Origin: CAZEHS01 sp964511875
GTDB taxonomy: Bacteria; Bacillota; Clostridia; Peptostreptococcales; Acidaminobacteraceae
Length of the DNA: 52,292 bases
Direction: 5' to 3'
Assembly: GCA_964511875.1 (NCBI GenBank)
Contig: CAZEHS010000012.1
Location: 1 to 52,292 of the forward strand
The notes under the pieces are model-generated. The model saw only the letters and a program-made list of their open reading frames with translations. It was not told the origin of the DNA and ran no database searches. Within the stretch, counting starts at the first letter, position 1. Every line of letters starts with the position of its first letter. Below, piece by piece: positions 42,513 to 50,677 of the stretch. The position numbers and the translations under genes were made by a program.

Positions 42513-42615
42513 CATAAACCTCGATTGAGCCACGTTCTGTATCAAAATGAGACCGGCCGGCAGGAGATCATCCCAAAACCCTTGATATGAGAAGGTGACA
42601 GTTCAGGTTCCAACC

Positions 42616-42630
42616 TGGCATGAGAATTGC
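42616..42630 (+). promoter_or_regulatory. Sigma-54 (-24/-12) promoter
   Basis: TGGCATGAGAATTGC matches the consensus TGGCAC-N5-TTGC at all but one of the key bases, with the required GG-to-GC spacing of 12. It lies 47 bases before the cysteine desulfidase start. An inverted repeat CAGGTT-CC-AACCTG overlaps the -24 element. No clear sigma-A promoter competes with it. Confidence 0.85.
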
Positions 42631-42676
42631 AAATATTATAGGTATACACTCACTTATAGCTCAGGAGGAGACCATA

Positions 42677-43975
42677 ATGAATCTAAAAACCAGCATCATA
42701 GATACTCTGCGTAAAGAAGTAGTTCCGGCCACCGGGTGCACCGAACCTGTCGCTATCGCACTTGCGGCTGCAAAAGCAGCAGAGCTGCTGCCTTCTGCAG
42801 ATTCCAAATCACTGGATATTTTCATAAGCCCCAATGTCTTCAAGAACGGTATGGGCGTGGGCATACCCAATTGTCCTGAAACCGGATTGGATATGGCTGC
42901 AGCGCTGGGACTGGCACTGGCTGATTCATCCGCTGGGTTGAAGCTTCTTTCAGATGTGACTCCAGAGGTTTTGGATCGTGCAAGGAAGTTGTTGGCGGAT
43001 AAAAAGGTAGCTGTTCATCTGGCAGATACGGATGAAAAAATCTACATTGAAGCACGGGTATCCACACACATTCAAACGGCAAAAGCCATAATTGAGGGAC
43101 GCCACGATTTCTTCAGGCACATATCCGTAGATGGAATCACACTGGTAGATGACAACCTGATCGTTGTTGCCGAGAAAGATCCGGCAGAACAGGTATACGG
43201 GAGCACGATTGAAAATTTGATCAAAACCATTGAAAAAACGGAATTCAAGGAGCTGGAATTCCTGCTGGAAGGACTGTCGATGAACCGCTCAGTGGCTGAT
43301 TACGGTCTTGCCAACCGATCCGGGCTGGCGGTTGGGGCTACTCTGAACGATCAGGTGAATAACGGCATGATGGCTATGGATGTGATGAATCTGGCCTGCA
43401 TCTTGACAGCATCCGCTTCTGATGCCCGGATGGCGGGAGTCAATCTTTCGGTGATGAGCTCCAACGGCAGCGGCAACAACGGTCTCACGGCTGTATTGCC
43501 TTTAGCGGCCTACCAGCAGTTCTTTCAAACAGAGCCGGAACGAATGGCAAAAGCTCTGGCTATCAGTCATATCATCAATTGTTATATCAAACGGCGCATT
43601 GGCAGGCTTTCATCCATGTGCGGCTGTTCCATAGCCGCAGCGACAGGAGCAGGGGCAGCGTTATCATGGCTGATGGACGGAAGTATGGACTGCATCAACA
43701 GCACAATTCAGAATATGATCGCCAATGTAAGCGGCATGATTTGCGACGGTGCCAAGGAAGGGTGCGCACTGAAGCTCTCCACATCCGCTTCGGTGGCAGT
43801 GAAATCAGCGCTGCTGGGCGGTGGTCACTGCACGGTGCCGGCTCATAACGGCATCATTGGGAACACAGTGGAAGAAACCATTGAGAACCTGGGTCGTCTC
43901 AGTAATGAGGGGATGCAGATCACGGATCAGGTAATCCTCAAAATCATGTCCGGAATGGTGTTGCCTTCACATTGA
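42677..43975 (+). CDS. L-cysteine desulfidase family protein (UPF0597, CyuA-like)
   Basis: A 432-residue protein of the UPF0597 family. Blocks in order are VVPATGCTEPVAIALAAAKA near residue 17, FKNGMGVGIPN near residue 55, and SGLAVGATLNDQV near residue 220. MCGCSIAAATGAGAA (near residue 316) and MICDGAKEGCALKLSTS (near residue 355) complete the set. The Cys residues fit a 4Fe-4S cluster, as in cysteine desulfidase CyuA, which turns L-cysteine into pyruvate, ammonia and sulfide. Relatives act on serine, so the substrate is inferred. The ATG at 42677 has AGGAGG at 42663-42668. Transcription is probably by sigma-54 RNA polymerase. Confidence 0.9.
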   Translation: MNLKTSIIDTLRKEVVPATGCTEPVAIALAAAKAAELLPSADSKSLDIFISPNVFKNGMGVGIPNCPETGLDMAAALGLALADSSAGLKLLSDVTPEVLDRARKLLADKKVAVHLADTDEKIYIEARVSTHIQTAKAIIEGRHDFFRHISVDGITLVDDNLIVVAEKDPAEQVYGSTIENLIKTIEKTEFKELEFLLEGLSMNRSVADYGLANRSGLAVGATLNDQVNNGMMAMDVMNLACILTASASDARMAGVNLSVMSSNGSGNNGLTAVLPLAAYQQFFQTEPERMAKALAISHIINCYIKRRIGRLSSMCGCSIAAATGAGAALSWLMDGSMDCINSTIQNMIANVSGMICDGAKEGCALKLSTSASVAVKSALLGGGHCTVPAHNGIIGNTVEETIENLGRLSNEGMQITDQVILKIMSGMVLPSH

Positions 43976-44000
43976 CTTTTATGGATGGATTCAATAAAAT
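43972..44000 (+). promoter_or_regulatory. Sigma-A promoter of hpt
   Basis: TTGACT (43972-43977), 17 bases, TAAAAT (43995-44000). It overlaps the end of the preceding gene. Confidence 0.7.
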
Positions 44001-44063
44001 AGATAACATCCCCGAAAGGCTAATGATTCTCGGGTGAAATCCCAAGAAGGCGGAGGATTGCCG

Positions 44064-44597
44064 GTGAGTATTAAAAATAAACGAAGAGAAACCCTTTTTA
44101 CCCGTGAGGACATCAATACGAGAGTAGTGGAGCTGGGCACGGAATTGACAGCTCTATATAAAACAGGAAATGTTCTGGTCGTATCCCTTATGAAAGGCAG
44201 CTTCATATTCGCAGCGGACCTTGTCCGTGAAATGGATATACCGGTGCATATCGAATTCATGACAACCTCCAGCTACGGTCATGATGAATCCTCGTCTGGC
44301 ACGGTTGATATGATCAAGGACCTGGATATGGAGGACCTGTCCGATTACGATGTGCTGGTGGTCGATGATATATGCGATTCTGGAATCACCATGAAGGCGG
44401 TGATTGAACATCTCAACAAACGAAATCCTTATTCAATCAAATCCTGCGTACTGCTGGACAAGCCCACTCGACGGACCGCAGACTATGTTCCGGATTTCAT
44501 CGGTTTCACCATTCCGGATAAATTCATTGTCGGATATGGTCTGAACTATGGAGATTATTTCAGGAATATCCCTTACATCTTTGCGTTTGTGGATTGA
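44064..44597 (+). CDS. hpt: Hypoxanthine phosphoribosyltransferase
   Basis: A 177-residue purine salvage enzyme that joins hypoxanthine or guanine to PRPP. The PRPP-binding motif VLVVDDICDSGITM is near residue 94. VVSLMKGSFIFAADLVREMD near residue 40 and DFIGFTIPDKFIVGYGLNYGDYFRNIPYI near the end are typical. The GTG start at 44064 is placed by GGAGG 7 bases before it; the upstream ATG has no good site. It has its own promoter and a terminator. Confidence 0.94.
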   Translation: MSIKNKRRETLFTREDINTRVVELGTELTALYKTGNVLVVSLMKGSFIFAADLVREMDIPVHIEFMTTSSYGHDESSSGTVDMIKDLDMEDLSDYDVLVVDDICDSGITMKAVIEHLNKRNPYSIKSCVLLDKPTRRTADYVPDFIGFTIPDKFIVGYGLNYGDYFRNIPYIFAFVD

Positions 44598-44623
44598 TTG
44601 GGATAGGAGACGATTGACATCAA

Positions 44624-44667
44624 AAAGCACCTGATTGCCTGTTACCAGGCCTTCAGGTGCTTTAATC
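44624..44667. terminator. Terminator between convergent hpt and dapH
   Basis: Outer 11-base stem (44624-44634 with 44653-44663) with a second inner stem (GCCTG with CAGGC). It has A upstream and T downstream, so it may act in both directions. Confidence 0.8.
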
Positions 44668-44675
44668 GTTACTCG

Positions 44676-45398
44676 TTATTTCCTCAAATCTTCCAGCAAC
44701 TGTGTTTTCTCTTCTGTCTGAGCATCCTTATCCTTGATGATACGTGCAGGGGCGCCTGCTACGACAACACCCGGTGGGACATCCTTAGTAACGACGGCGC
44801 CGGCAGCAATGACAGAGCCTTTGCCAACCCGCACACCCTCAAGAACGACTGCATTGGCGCCGATCATCACATCATCCTCAATGATAACGGGAGTTGCGCT
44901 TGGAGGCTCTAAAACGCCTGCAAGTACAGACCCTGCACCAACATGAACCCGTTTGCCGCAGCTTACTCTGGCGCCCAGAACAGCATTCATATCCACCATG
45001 GTGCCCTCGTCAATGGAGCATCCGATATTAAGAACCGCTCCCATCATGACGACGCAGTTAGGGCCAATGCTGACACGATCACGGATATAGGCACCGGGCT
45101 CGATTCGCGCATTGATTTTCTTAAGGTCCAATAGGGGAATGGCAGAATTTCGTCGGTCGTTCTCAATAACCACATCACTGATTTTTTCCTTATGAAGCTC
45201 CAAAAATGCTTCTACTGGAGCAGCATCTCCAAACAACACTGAAAAACCGGCTTCTCCGAATATCTTAACCTCCGGATCCGAAAGACCGGTCAGATCTCCT
45301 TTGACATAAGCCTTTACAGGTGTCAGTTTCTTAGCGTCCTTGATGAATCGGGCAATCTCATACGGATTAGTCATATCATACTGATTATTTTCGCTCAC
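44676..45398 (-). CDS. dapH: Tetrahydrodipicolinate N-acetyltransferase
   Basis: A 240-residue left-handed beta-helix enzyme of lysine and diaminopimelate synthesis. It starts NPYEIARFIKDAKKLTPVKAYVKG, the DapH N-terminal domain, then has hexapeptide repeats (VSIGPNCVVMMGAVLNIGCSI, VHVGAGSVLAGVLEPPSATPV) to the end. It acetylates tetrahydrodipicolinate with acetyl-CoA. It is the last gene of the asd-dapA-dapB-dapH operon, separated from dapB by a palindromic element. The acetyl route later requires a deacetylase, possibly the M20 gene at 48579. Confidence 0.95.
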   Translation of the reverse strand: MSENNQYDMTNPYEIARFIKDAKKLTPVKAYVKGDLTGLSDPEVKIFGEAGFSVLFGDAAPVEAFLELHKEKISDVVIENDRRNSAIPLLDLKKINARIEPGAYIRDRVSIGPNCVVMMGAVLNIGCSIDEGTMVDMNAVLGARVSCGKRVHVGAGSVLAGVLEPPSATPVIIEDDVMIGANAVVLEGVRVGKGSVIAAGAVVTKDVPPGVVVAGAPARIIKDKDAQTEEKTQLLEDLRK

Positions 45399-45423
45399 GG
45401 GGATACTTCCTTTCAGAGTTTTT

Positions 45424-45507
45424 TGGAACCACCGAATACACCGGATGAAATTTAGTTAATGTCATAATATCGCCTTTCCGGTGATTTCGGTGTATTCGGT
45501 GGTTCCA
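45424..45507. repeat. Palindromic intergenic element, TGGAACCACCGAATACACC ends
   Basis: Perfect 19-base inverted ends (45424-45442 and 45489-45507) with inner repeats of about 9 bases based on TTCGGTG. It lies between dapB and dapH inside an operon, so it may affect mRNA stability. Confidence 0.85.
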
Positions 45508-45515
45508 TCATATGT

Positions 45516-46265
45516 CTATTTCAGTACATCCTTCATGCTGTAAAGTCCCGGTTGCTGATCGACCAGGAAGGTCGCGGCCCGTACGGCGCCGCTGGCGAAT
45601 ACGGAACGGCTTAGGGCGGTGTGGCTGATTTCGATGATTTCATCGTTGCCGGCGAAAATCACGCTGTGTTCGCCTACAATTGTGCCGCCGCGGATTGCAT
45701 GTATCCCGATTTCATCCTTAGTTCGTTTACAGTCTGTTCCCTGACGTCCATAGGAGTATTCGCGGGGTTCGGGCACTGCATCCTTCGCGGCCTGGGCCAG
45801 CATCAGGGCAGTACCGCTGGGAGCATCCACCTTGCGGTTATGATGCTTCTCGATGATTTCAATGTCATACGATGCATAAAGTGTGTTTGCAGCACGGGCA
45901 ACCAGATCGAGAAGAAGATTCACGCCTACGGACATATTGCCGGAACGGAGCAGGGGAACGGATTCAGAAAGGGCTCTGATCCGGGCAACCTGAACTTCTG
46001 ATAAACCCGTTGTGCATATAACGGCGGGTGTGCCTGTGTATTCTGAGTAATCAAGGAGCGCATCCACAGCACTGTGATGAGAAAAATCAATGATCACATC
46101 CGCTTTCTCAGAAATACTGCTCCATTGCGAATGGACGGGAAAGCTCCAGGCTCCTGAGGTGTCACGGTCGATGCCGGCAATGACGGAAGCCCCCGGTATC
46201 CTTTGAACCGCTTCCAGAACAAAGTGGCCCATAATACCATGAATCCCTGAAATGATAATCTTCAT
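45516..46265 (-). CDS. dapB: 4-hydroxy-tetrahydrodipicolinate reductase
   Basis: A 249-residue NAD(P)H enzyme. It begins MKIIISGIHGIMGHFVLEAVQ (dinucleotide fold) and has ADVIIDFSHHSAVDALLDY near residue 60. The catalytic EKHHNRKVDAPSGTALML is near residue 140, and GTIVGEHSVIFAGNDEIIEI near residue 194. The ATG at 46265 is chosen because GGAGGAAC precedes it; the ATG at 46277 lies within that site. It follows dapA by 11 bases. Confidence 0.95.
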   Translation of the reverse strand: MKIIISGIHGIMGHFVLEAVQRIPGASVIAGIDRDTSGAWSFPVHSQWSSISEKADVIIDFSHHSAVDALLDYSEYTGTPAVICTTGLSEVQVARIRALSESVPLLRSGNMSVGVNLLLDLVARAANTLYASYDIEIIEKHHNRKVDAPSGTALMLAQAAKDAVPEPREYSYGRQGTDCKRTKDEIGIHAIRGGTIVGEHSVIFAGNDEIIEISHTALSRSVFASGAVRAATFLVDQQPGLYSMKDVLK

Positions 46266-46276
46266 AGGTTCCTCCA

Positions 46277-47158
46277 TTAAATCAAGCCGATTGCTTTCAT
46301 TTCCTGGGTCAGATGAGCCAGGGTACTGTCCGCCATATCCGTCAAAGGAAGACGCAACGGCCCTACATCCTTGCCCATGAGGTTCAATGCGGTTTTTACG
46401 GGAATCGGATTGGACTCGCAGAAGAGAGCATCGATAAGCGGTTTAAGTTCCAACTGGAGTTTTCTCGAACCCTGGACATCGCCTTCCAGATATCTGACCA
46501 CCATATCATGGGTCTCTCGGGGCTTGATGTTCGCCAGAACGGATATGACACCATGTCCGCCAACCGACAGCAAAGGAACCACCATTTCATCATTACCGGA
46601 ATACAGCATGAAATCCTCTGGAATCAGGCGTGCGATTTCGACAACCTGAGCGATGTTTCCGCTGGCTTCTTTGATTCCTGCGATATTGGGATGTTTAGCC
46701 AGAGCTGCTACTGTAGAAGGTTCAATGTTGACACCGGTTCTGCCGGGAACGCTGTATAGGATGATGGGTATGTTTACTGCGTCGGCGATGGCGGTGAAGT
46801 TTGCGATCAAGCCCTTTTGAGTGGGCTTATTATAATAGGGGGTCACTACCAGAAGGGCGTCGGCTCCCAATTTTTCTGCTTCCTTGCTGAGCCAGATCCC
46901 GTAAGCGGTGTCATTACTGCCGGTGCCTGCAATGACAGGTACGCGGCCATTTGCTGCTTTGATGATATGTCCGATGACTGCCAGGTGCTCATCGTCTTTC
47001 AGGGTTGAAGATTCGCCAGTGGTTCCGCAGGCGATTATGGCATCTGTTTTCTCAGCAATCTGCCATTCAACCAGTTCAGCAAGCTTATCGAAGTTGACGC
47101 TCCCATCCGCATGAAAGGGGGTTACCAACGCTACTGCGGAGCCTTTGAATAAAGCCAT
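46277..47158 (-). CDS. dapA: 4-hydroxy-tetrahydrodipicolinate synthase
   Basis: A 293-residue class I aldolase that condenses aspartate semialdehyde and pyruvate. It has IACGTTGESSTLKDDEH near residue 42 and VTPYYNKPTQKGLIANF near residue 104. LYSVPGRTGVNIEPST holds the catalytic tyrosine region, and AGIKEASGNI near residue 160 the Schiff-base lysine. AGGAGG on the minus strand precedes the start. A 189-base gap with a hairpin separates it from asd, suggesting partial termination within the operon. Confidence 0.96.
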   Translation of the reverse strand: MALFKGSAVALVTPFHADGSVNFDKLAELVEWQIAEKTDAIIACGTTGESSTLKDDEHLAVIGHIIKAANGRVPVIAGTGSNDTAYGIWLSKEAEKLGADALLVVTPYYNKPTQKGLIANFTAIADAVNIPIILYSVPGRTGVNIEPSTVAALAKHPNIAGIKEASGNIAQVVEIARLIPEDFMLYSGNDEMVVPLLSVGGHGVISVLANIKPRETHDMVVRYLEGDVQGSRKLQLELKPLIDALFCESNPIPVKTALNLMGKDVGPLRLPLTDMADSTLAHLTQEMKAIGLI

Positions 47159-47299
47159 TCTATATTCCTCCTGATTGGTGATGTCTTAACAAGGGTAACT
47201 TACAGTCGATGTTTTCATTGTATCACAGGGCTGTACAGAATTGAACACATCAAATGGCATCATTATACTGTTATTCGCATAACTATGCATATCTGTTGT

Positions 47300-47325
47300 T
47301 GAAAACCGCCCTAAGGCGGTTTTCA
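47300..47325 (-). terminator. Hairpin between asd and dapA
   Basis: A perfect 11-base stem (47300-47310 with 47315-47325) with a four-base loop. On the minus strand it is not followed by a long T run, so it may be an attenuator or processing site rather than a full terminator. Confidence 0.55.
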
Positions 47326-47347
47326 GTGGTTTTTAGATTGGGCTCCA

Positions 47348-48349
47348 TTACTCTCCTGCAATTAGAACTTCTGCAATCTGGATGGTATTGGTTGCAGCGC
47401 CCTTGCGGATATTATCGGCTACGATCCATAGGTTCACGCCGCTGTCCAGGCTTTCATCACGACGTATACGACCGACGTAGACAGGGTCGGTGTCATCTGC
47501 AATGCTTGCAAGGGGATATTCAGACTTGTTGTGATCGTTCATCACAACAAGGCCGGGACTATTTTGCAGCAGTTCGACCAATTCCGCCAAATCAAAGGGT
47601 TTTTCGAGTTCTACATTGACGGATTCACTATGACAATTGAAAATAGGGACTCTGACGGTGGTTGCTGTAACCCTTAGATTTTCATCCTTGTGGATTTTTC
47701 TGGTTTCTAGGACCATTTTCATTTCTTCTTTTGTATAGCCGTTATCCAGGAATACATCGATCTGGGGCAGGCAGTTGTTATGGATCGGGTGGGGGTATGC
47801 TTTTGTGAGTATGTTACCTTTCAAGCCTTCGGCCAGTTCCGTAACGCCTTTCACACCGGAACCTGATACAGCCTGATAGGTGGAATAGACTATCCGTTTG
47901 ATCCCGTATTTCTCCTGAAGGGGCTTAAGTGCCACAACAGCCTGTATGGTGGAGCAATTGGGATTCGCTATGATGCCATGATTCTTGAAGATTTCCTCAG
48001 GATTGACCTCTGGAACAACCAGGGGTACCGTAGGATCCATACGCCATGCACTGGAGTTGTCGATGACGACAGCGCCGGCTTCAGCTGCTAGCGGAGCATA
48101 AATTTTACTTGCATCGCCGCCCGCCGAGAAGAGGGCAATATCGAAGCCTCTGCCTTTGAAGGATTCCGTAGTCAATTCTTCAATCGTATATTCAACGCCT
48201 TTGCATGTTACCTTTGAACCGGCGGATTTGGCTGATGCGAAGCATGTCAGGCTATGATAAGGGAAATCCCGCTCTTCAAGAACTTTAAGGAAAGTACGGC
48301 CCACATTGCCGGTTGCTCCGACAATGGCCAGATTAACAGTTTTAGTCAT
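47348..48349 (-). CDS. asd: Aspartate-semialdehyde dehydrogenase
   Basis: A 333-residue enzyme that makes aspartate semialdehyde for lysine and threonine. It begins VNLAIVGATGNVGRTFLKVLEE (NADP binding), with FDIALFSAGGDASKIYAPLA near residue 69. VIDNSSAWRMD is near residue 95, and IIANPNCSTIQAVVALKPL with the catalytic cysteine near residue 128. RVPIFNCHSESVNVE is near residue 233. GGAGGATCATCATG gives the start. It is the first gene of the lysine operon and has a promoter on the minus strand. Confidence 0.96.
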   Translation of the reverse strand: MTKTVNLAIVGATGNVGRTFLKVLEERDFPYHSLTCFASAKSAGSKVTCKGVEYTIEELTTESFKGRGFDIALFSAGGDASKIYAPLAAEAGAVVIDNSSAWRMDPTVPLVVPEVNPEEIFKNHGIIANPNCSTIQAVVALKPLQEKYGIKRIVYSTYQAVSGSGVKGVTELAEGLKGNILTKAYPHPIHNNCLPQIDVFLDNGYTKEEMKMVLETRKIHKDENLRVTATTVRVPIFNCHSESVNVELEKPFDLAELVELLQNSPGLVVMNDHNKSEYPLASIADDTDPVYVGRIRRDESLDSGVNLWIVADNIRKGAATNTIQIAEVLIAGE

Positions 48350-48402
48350 GATGATCCTCCCAGATAGATTGCATATTTATTACCAGCCTCTAAATTAGAA
48401 TA

Positions 48403-48431
48403 ATACTACCATCGGGGCTGGAGTCTGTCAA
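48403..48431 (-). promoter_or_regulatory. Sigma-A promoter of the asd-dap operon
   Basis: On the minus strand: TTGACA (48426-48431), 17 bases, TAGTAT (48403-48408). No lysine riboswitch could be fitted in the short leader that follows. Confidence 0.65.
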
Positions 48432-48478
48432 CCGGAATGGCATGTTTTGCTTGCGTTGATGTTGGAAACCATGTATTT

Positions 48479-48487
48479 TGGTATAAT
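48479..48487 (+). promoter_or_regulatory. Extended -10 promoter of the M20 gene
   Basis: TGGTATAAT at 48479-48487, an extended -10 element 92 bases before the start codon. The -35 region is weak. Confidence 0.6.
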
Positions 48488-48578
48488 AACATTATTACAG
48501 ACCATCACGGCCTCTTTAAAGGCAATAAGTGCTTCAATGAAGGTAAATTGTGCTTCATATAGTAGAAAAGGAGAATTC

Positions 48579-49742
48579 ATGTTCAATCCGATGGCGAGTG
48601 ATTTTGCCGAAAAACTGATCAATTGGCGCAGGGACCTGCATCAGATTCCAGAATTGGAGTTCGAACTTCATAAGACCCGTGCTTATCTGATACGTGAGCT
48701 CCAGTCTATGGGATATGAACCGGAGGTTCAGTGGGGAAGAACTGCTGTAGTAGCCAGAATTCAAGGTAATTCAAATGAAACCATTGCATTCCGGGCGGAT
48801 ATGGATGCACTGAGTGTAACGGAGCTGACAGCAGTACCTTATGCCTCAAAGCATCCCGGCGCCATGCACGCCTGCGGTCATGACGGTCATATGGCTGCTC
48901 TTTTGGGACTGGCCTGGGCACTTAAGCAAGCAGCCTTCAAAACAGAGAAATCAATTCTTCTGATTTTCCAGCCTGCAGAGGAAGGGCCAGGGGGCGCAGA
49001 GCTGTTGGTGAAGGAAGGGCTACTGAAACACCATGAAGTAATTGGGATTTTCGGCACCCATCTGTTTCCCGGCCTCAGGCAGGGTGTCGTCGGACTCAAG
49101 TCAGGACCTTTCATGGCGCAAAATGGAGAGGTCGACATCAGAATCACCGGAAAAAGTGCTCATGGAGCCCAGCCCCAGCAAGGCATTGATGCCATTGTTG
49201 CTGCTGCTGACCTGGTTCTGAGATTGCAGTCAATCGCCGCTAGGGAAGTCTCGCCAATGGATCCGATCGTACTTACCTTTGGAAGGATAGAAGGCGGCGA
49301 ACGCTGTAATATCATAGCCGGGGAGGTTATACTCAACGGCACCATGCGAACCTTCAAGGATTCTGTCTTCAAGAGTGTCCAGAATAGCATAAGAAATCAT
49401 GCCGCAGGCACACAAACCGCTTTCGGCTGCAAGACGGAAGTGACATTCAGGGACATGTATCCAGCCGTTGACAACGATGACAGACTGGTTGCCCTGGTTG
49501 CACGGGAAGTACCGCCGGAACGGCTGGTATGGATGGAAGCGCAGATGCTGGCTGAGGATTTTGCGTTTTATCAGCAGGCAGTGCCTGGGGTGTTCTTTTT
49601 TATCGGCACAGGCAATGAATCGGAAGGGTTTACATCACCACTCCATAACGCCTGCTTCAATTTCAATGAAGCGGTCCTGGCAGATATAGTCGCACTCAAT
49701 CTTCAGATTATCAGGAATTTCTCAGAAGTCGGGGATGCATGA
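48579..49742 (+). CDS. M20 family amidohydrolase (possible N-acetyl-diaminopimelate deacetylase)
   Basis: A 387-residue zinc or manganese peptidase-fold enzyme. It has INWRRDLHQIPELEFEL at the start, AFRADMDALSVTE near residue 70, MHACGHDGHMAALLGLA near residue 95 and LLIFQPAEEGPGGAELLVKEG near residue 127, the metal ligands in order. Members include hippurate hydrolase, IAA-amino acid hydrolases and N-acetyl-diaminopimelate deacetylase. Because it diverges from an operon of the acetyl-lysine route (dapH), the last is attractive, but the sequence alone does not prove it. The ATG at 48579 follows AAAGGAG; the longer frame is unlikely. It shares an ATGATG with the next gene. Confidence 0.88.
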   Translation: MFNPMASDFAEKLINWRRDLHQIPELEFELHKTRAYLIRELQSMGYEPEVQWGRTAVVARIQGNSNETIAFRADMDALSVTELTAVPYASKHPGAMHACGHDGHMAALLGLAWALKQAAFKTEKSILLIFQPAEEGPGGAELLVKEGLLKHHEVIGIFGTHLFPGLRQGVVGLKSGPFMAQNGEVDIRITGKSAHGAQPQQGIDAIVAAADLVLRLQSIAAREVSPMDPIVLTFGRIEGGERCNIIAGEVILNGTMRTFKDSVFKSVQNSIRNHAAGTQTAFGCKTEVTFRDMYPAVDNDDRLVALVAREVPPERLVWMEAQMLAEDFAFYQQAVPGVFFFIGTGNESEGFTSPLHNACFNFNEAVLADIVALNLQIIRNFSEVGDA

Positions 49743-50665
49743 TGAATCATGGGATGCATTACCCTGCTAAGGTGGCTGGTTGGGCATATCTGTTCGGAGC
49801 ATTGATCCTTTTGACCATAGGCAGTTGGGTACAGGATATGGACTTCGAAGCAGGCATGCTCATAACGGAATATGGCCTGGTTCTGCTGCCTGTCATTCTC
49901 ATCGGCTGGTTTTTCAAAATCAACATGAAATCCGCGTTAAGATTGAAACCGCTGAAATTGAAAGAACTCATACTGATTCCGGTCACAGTGGCTATTGCAT
50001 TGCCTATAACGTTATTTCTGAACATGCTGGTCATCACGTTAATGGCACAGTTCGGCAAGGTTTACGAAATGCCGATTCCTTCTGCTGAAAATCTTTCGGA
50101 GCTGTCCATGCTGTTTTTCATCGTTTCAATCACTGCCGGCATATGCGAGGAGTTTTTTTTCCGTGGGATGATGCTGGATGCGTACTCCGCTCGGTTCGGT
50201 GCCAGGAAAGGCATCATGATTTCGGCAGTGCTTTTCGGTCTGTTCCATTTCAATCCTCAGAACCTTCTTGGTCCGATATTTCTCGGGCTTCTTTTCGGGT
50301 ATCTCGTTCTGATCACTGAATCGATCATGGCAGGAATCCTGGCCCATATGACCAACAATGGGATCGCGGTCCTCCTGGCATATGGCTTCACGAGCGGACA
50401 ACAGCCCGCGCTGAGTCAGAACAACGGCATTGAAATGATCAACAGCAATCCTGAACAAATGCTGATTGCGCTTACTGTTGTCGGTGTATTTGCCATCGGC
50501 AGCGCGATCGCTGTTTTTGGTCTGCTGAGTGAAATCAGGAATGGACGTAAACTGTTTTCTGAAACAGAAGATACGACGGTCAAGATGTCTGAGATCGTTC
50601 CGTTGGCCTTACCAATGGCACTCTACATGATTGTAAGTTATTATCTGATCGCAATCAGGCATTAA
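49739..50665 (+). CDS. CPBP family intramembrane metalloprotease
   Basis: A 308-residue membrane protein with about eight spans. The catalytic motif EEFFFRG is near residue 137, followed by LFGLFHFNPQNL with the second histidine near residue 175. HMTNNGIAVLLAYG holds the third motif near residue 205. CPBP (Abi) proteins cleave or process proteins in the membrane; in Clostridia some act in bacteriocin immunity, but no bacteriocin gene is near. The start overlaps the M20 gene stop. Both in-frame ATGs (49739 and 49742) are possible. Confidence 0.9.
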   Translation: MMNHGMHYPAKVAGWAYLFGALILLTIGSWVQDMDFEAGMLITEYGLVLLPVILIGWFFKINMKSALRLKPLKLKELILIPVTVAIALPITLFLNMLVITLMAQFGKVYEMPIPSAENLSELSMLFFIVSITAGICEEFFFRGMMLDAYSARFGARKGIMISAVLFGLFHFNPQNLLGPIFLGLLFGYLVLITESIMAGILAHMTNNGIAVLLAYGFTSGQQPALSQNNGIEMINSNPEQMLIALTVVGVFAIGSAIAVFGLLSEIRNGRKLFSETEDTTVKMSEIVPLALPMALYMIVSYYLIAIRH

Positions 50666-50677
50666 AGGGGAAGCTCA

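Noticed and set aside
48350..48578. A lysine riboswitch before asd
   Set aside because: The space between the minus-strand promoter and the start is too short for the L-box, and no conserved bases are seen.
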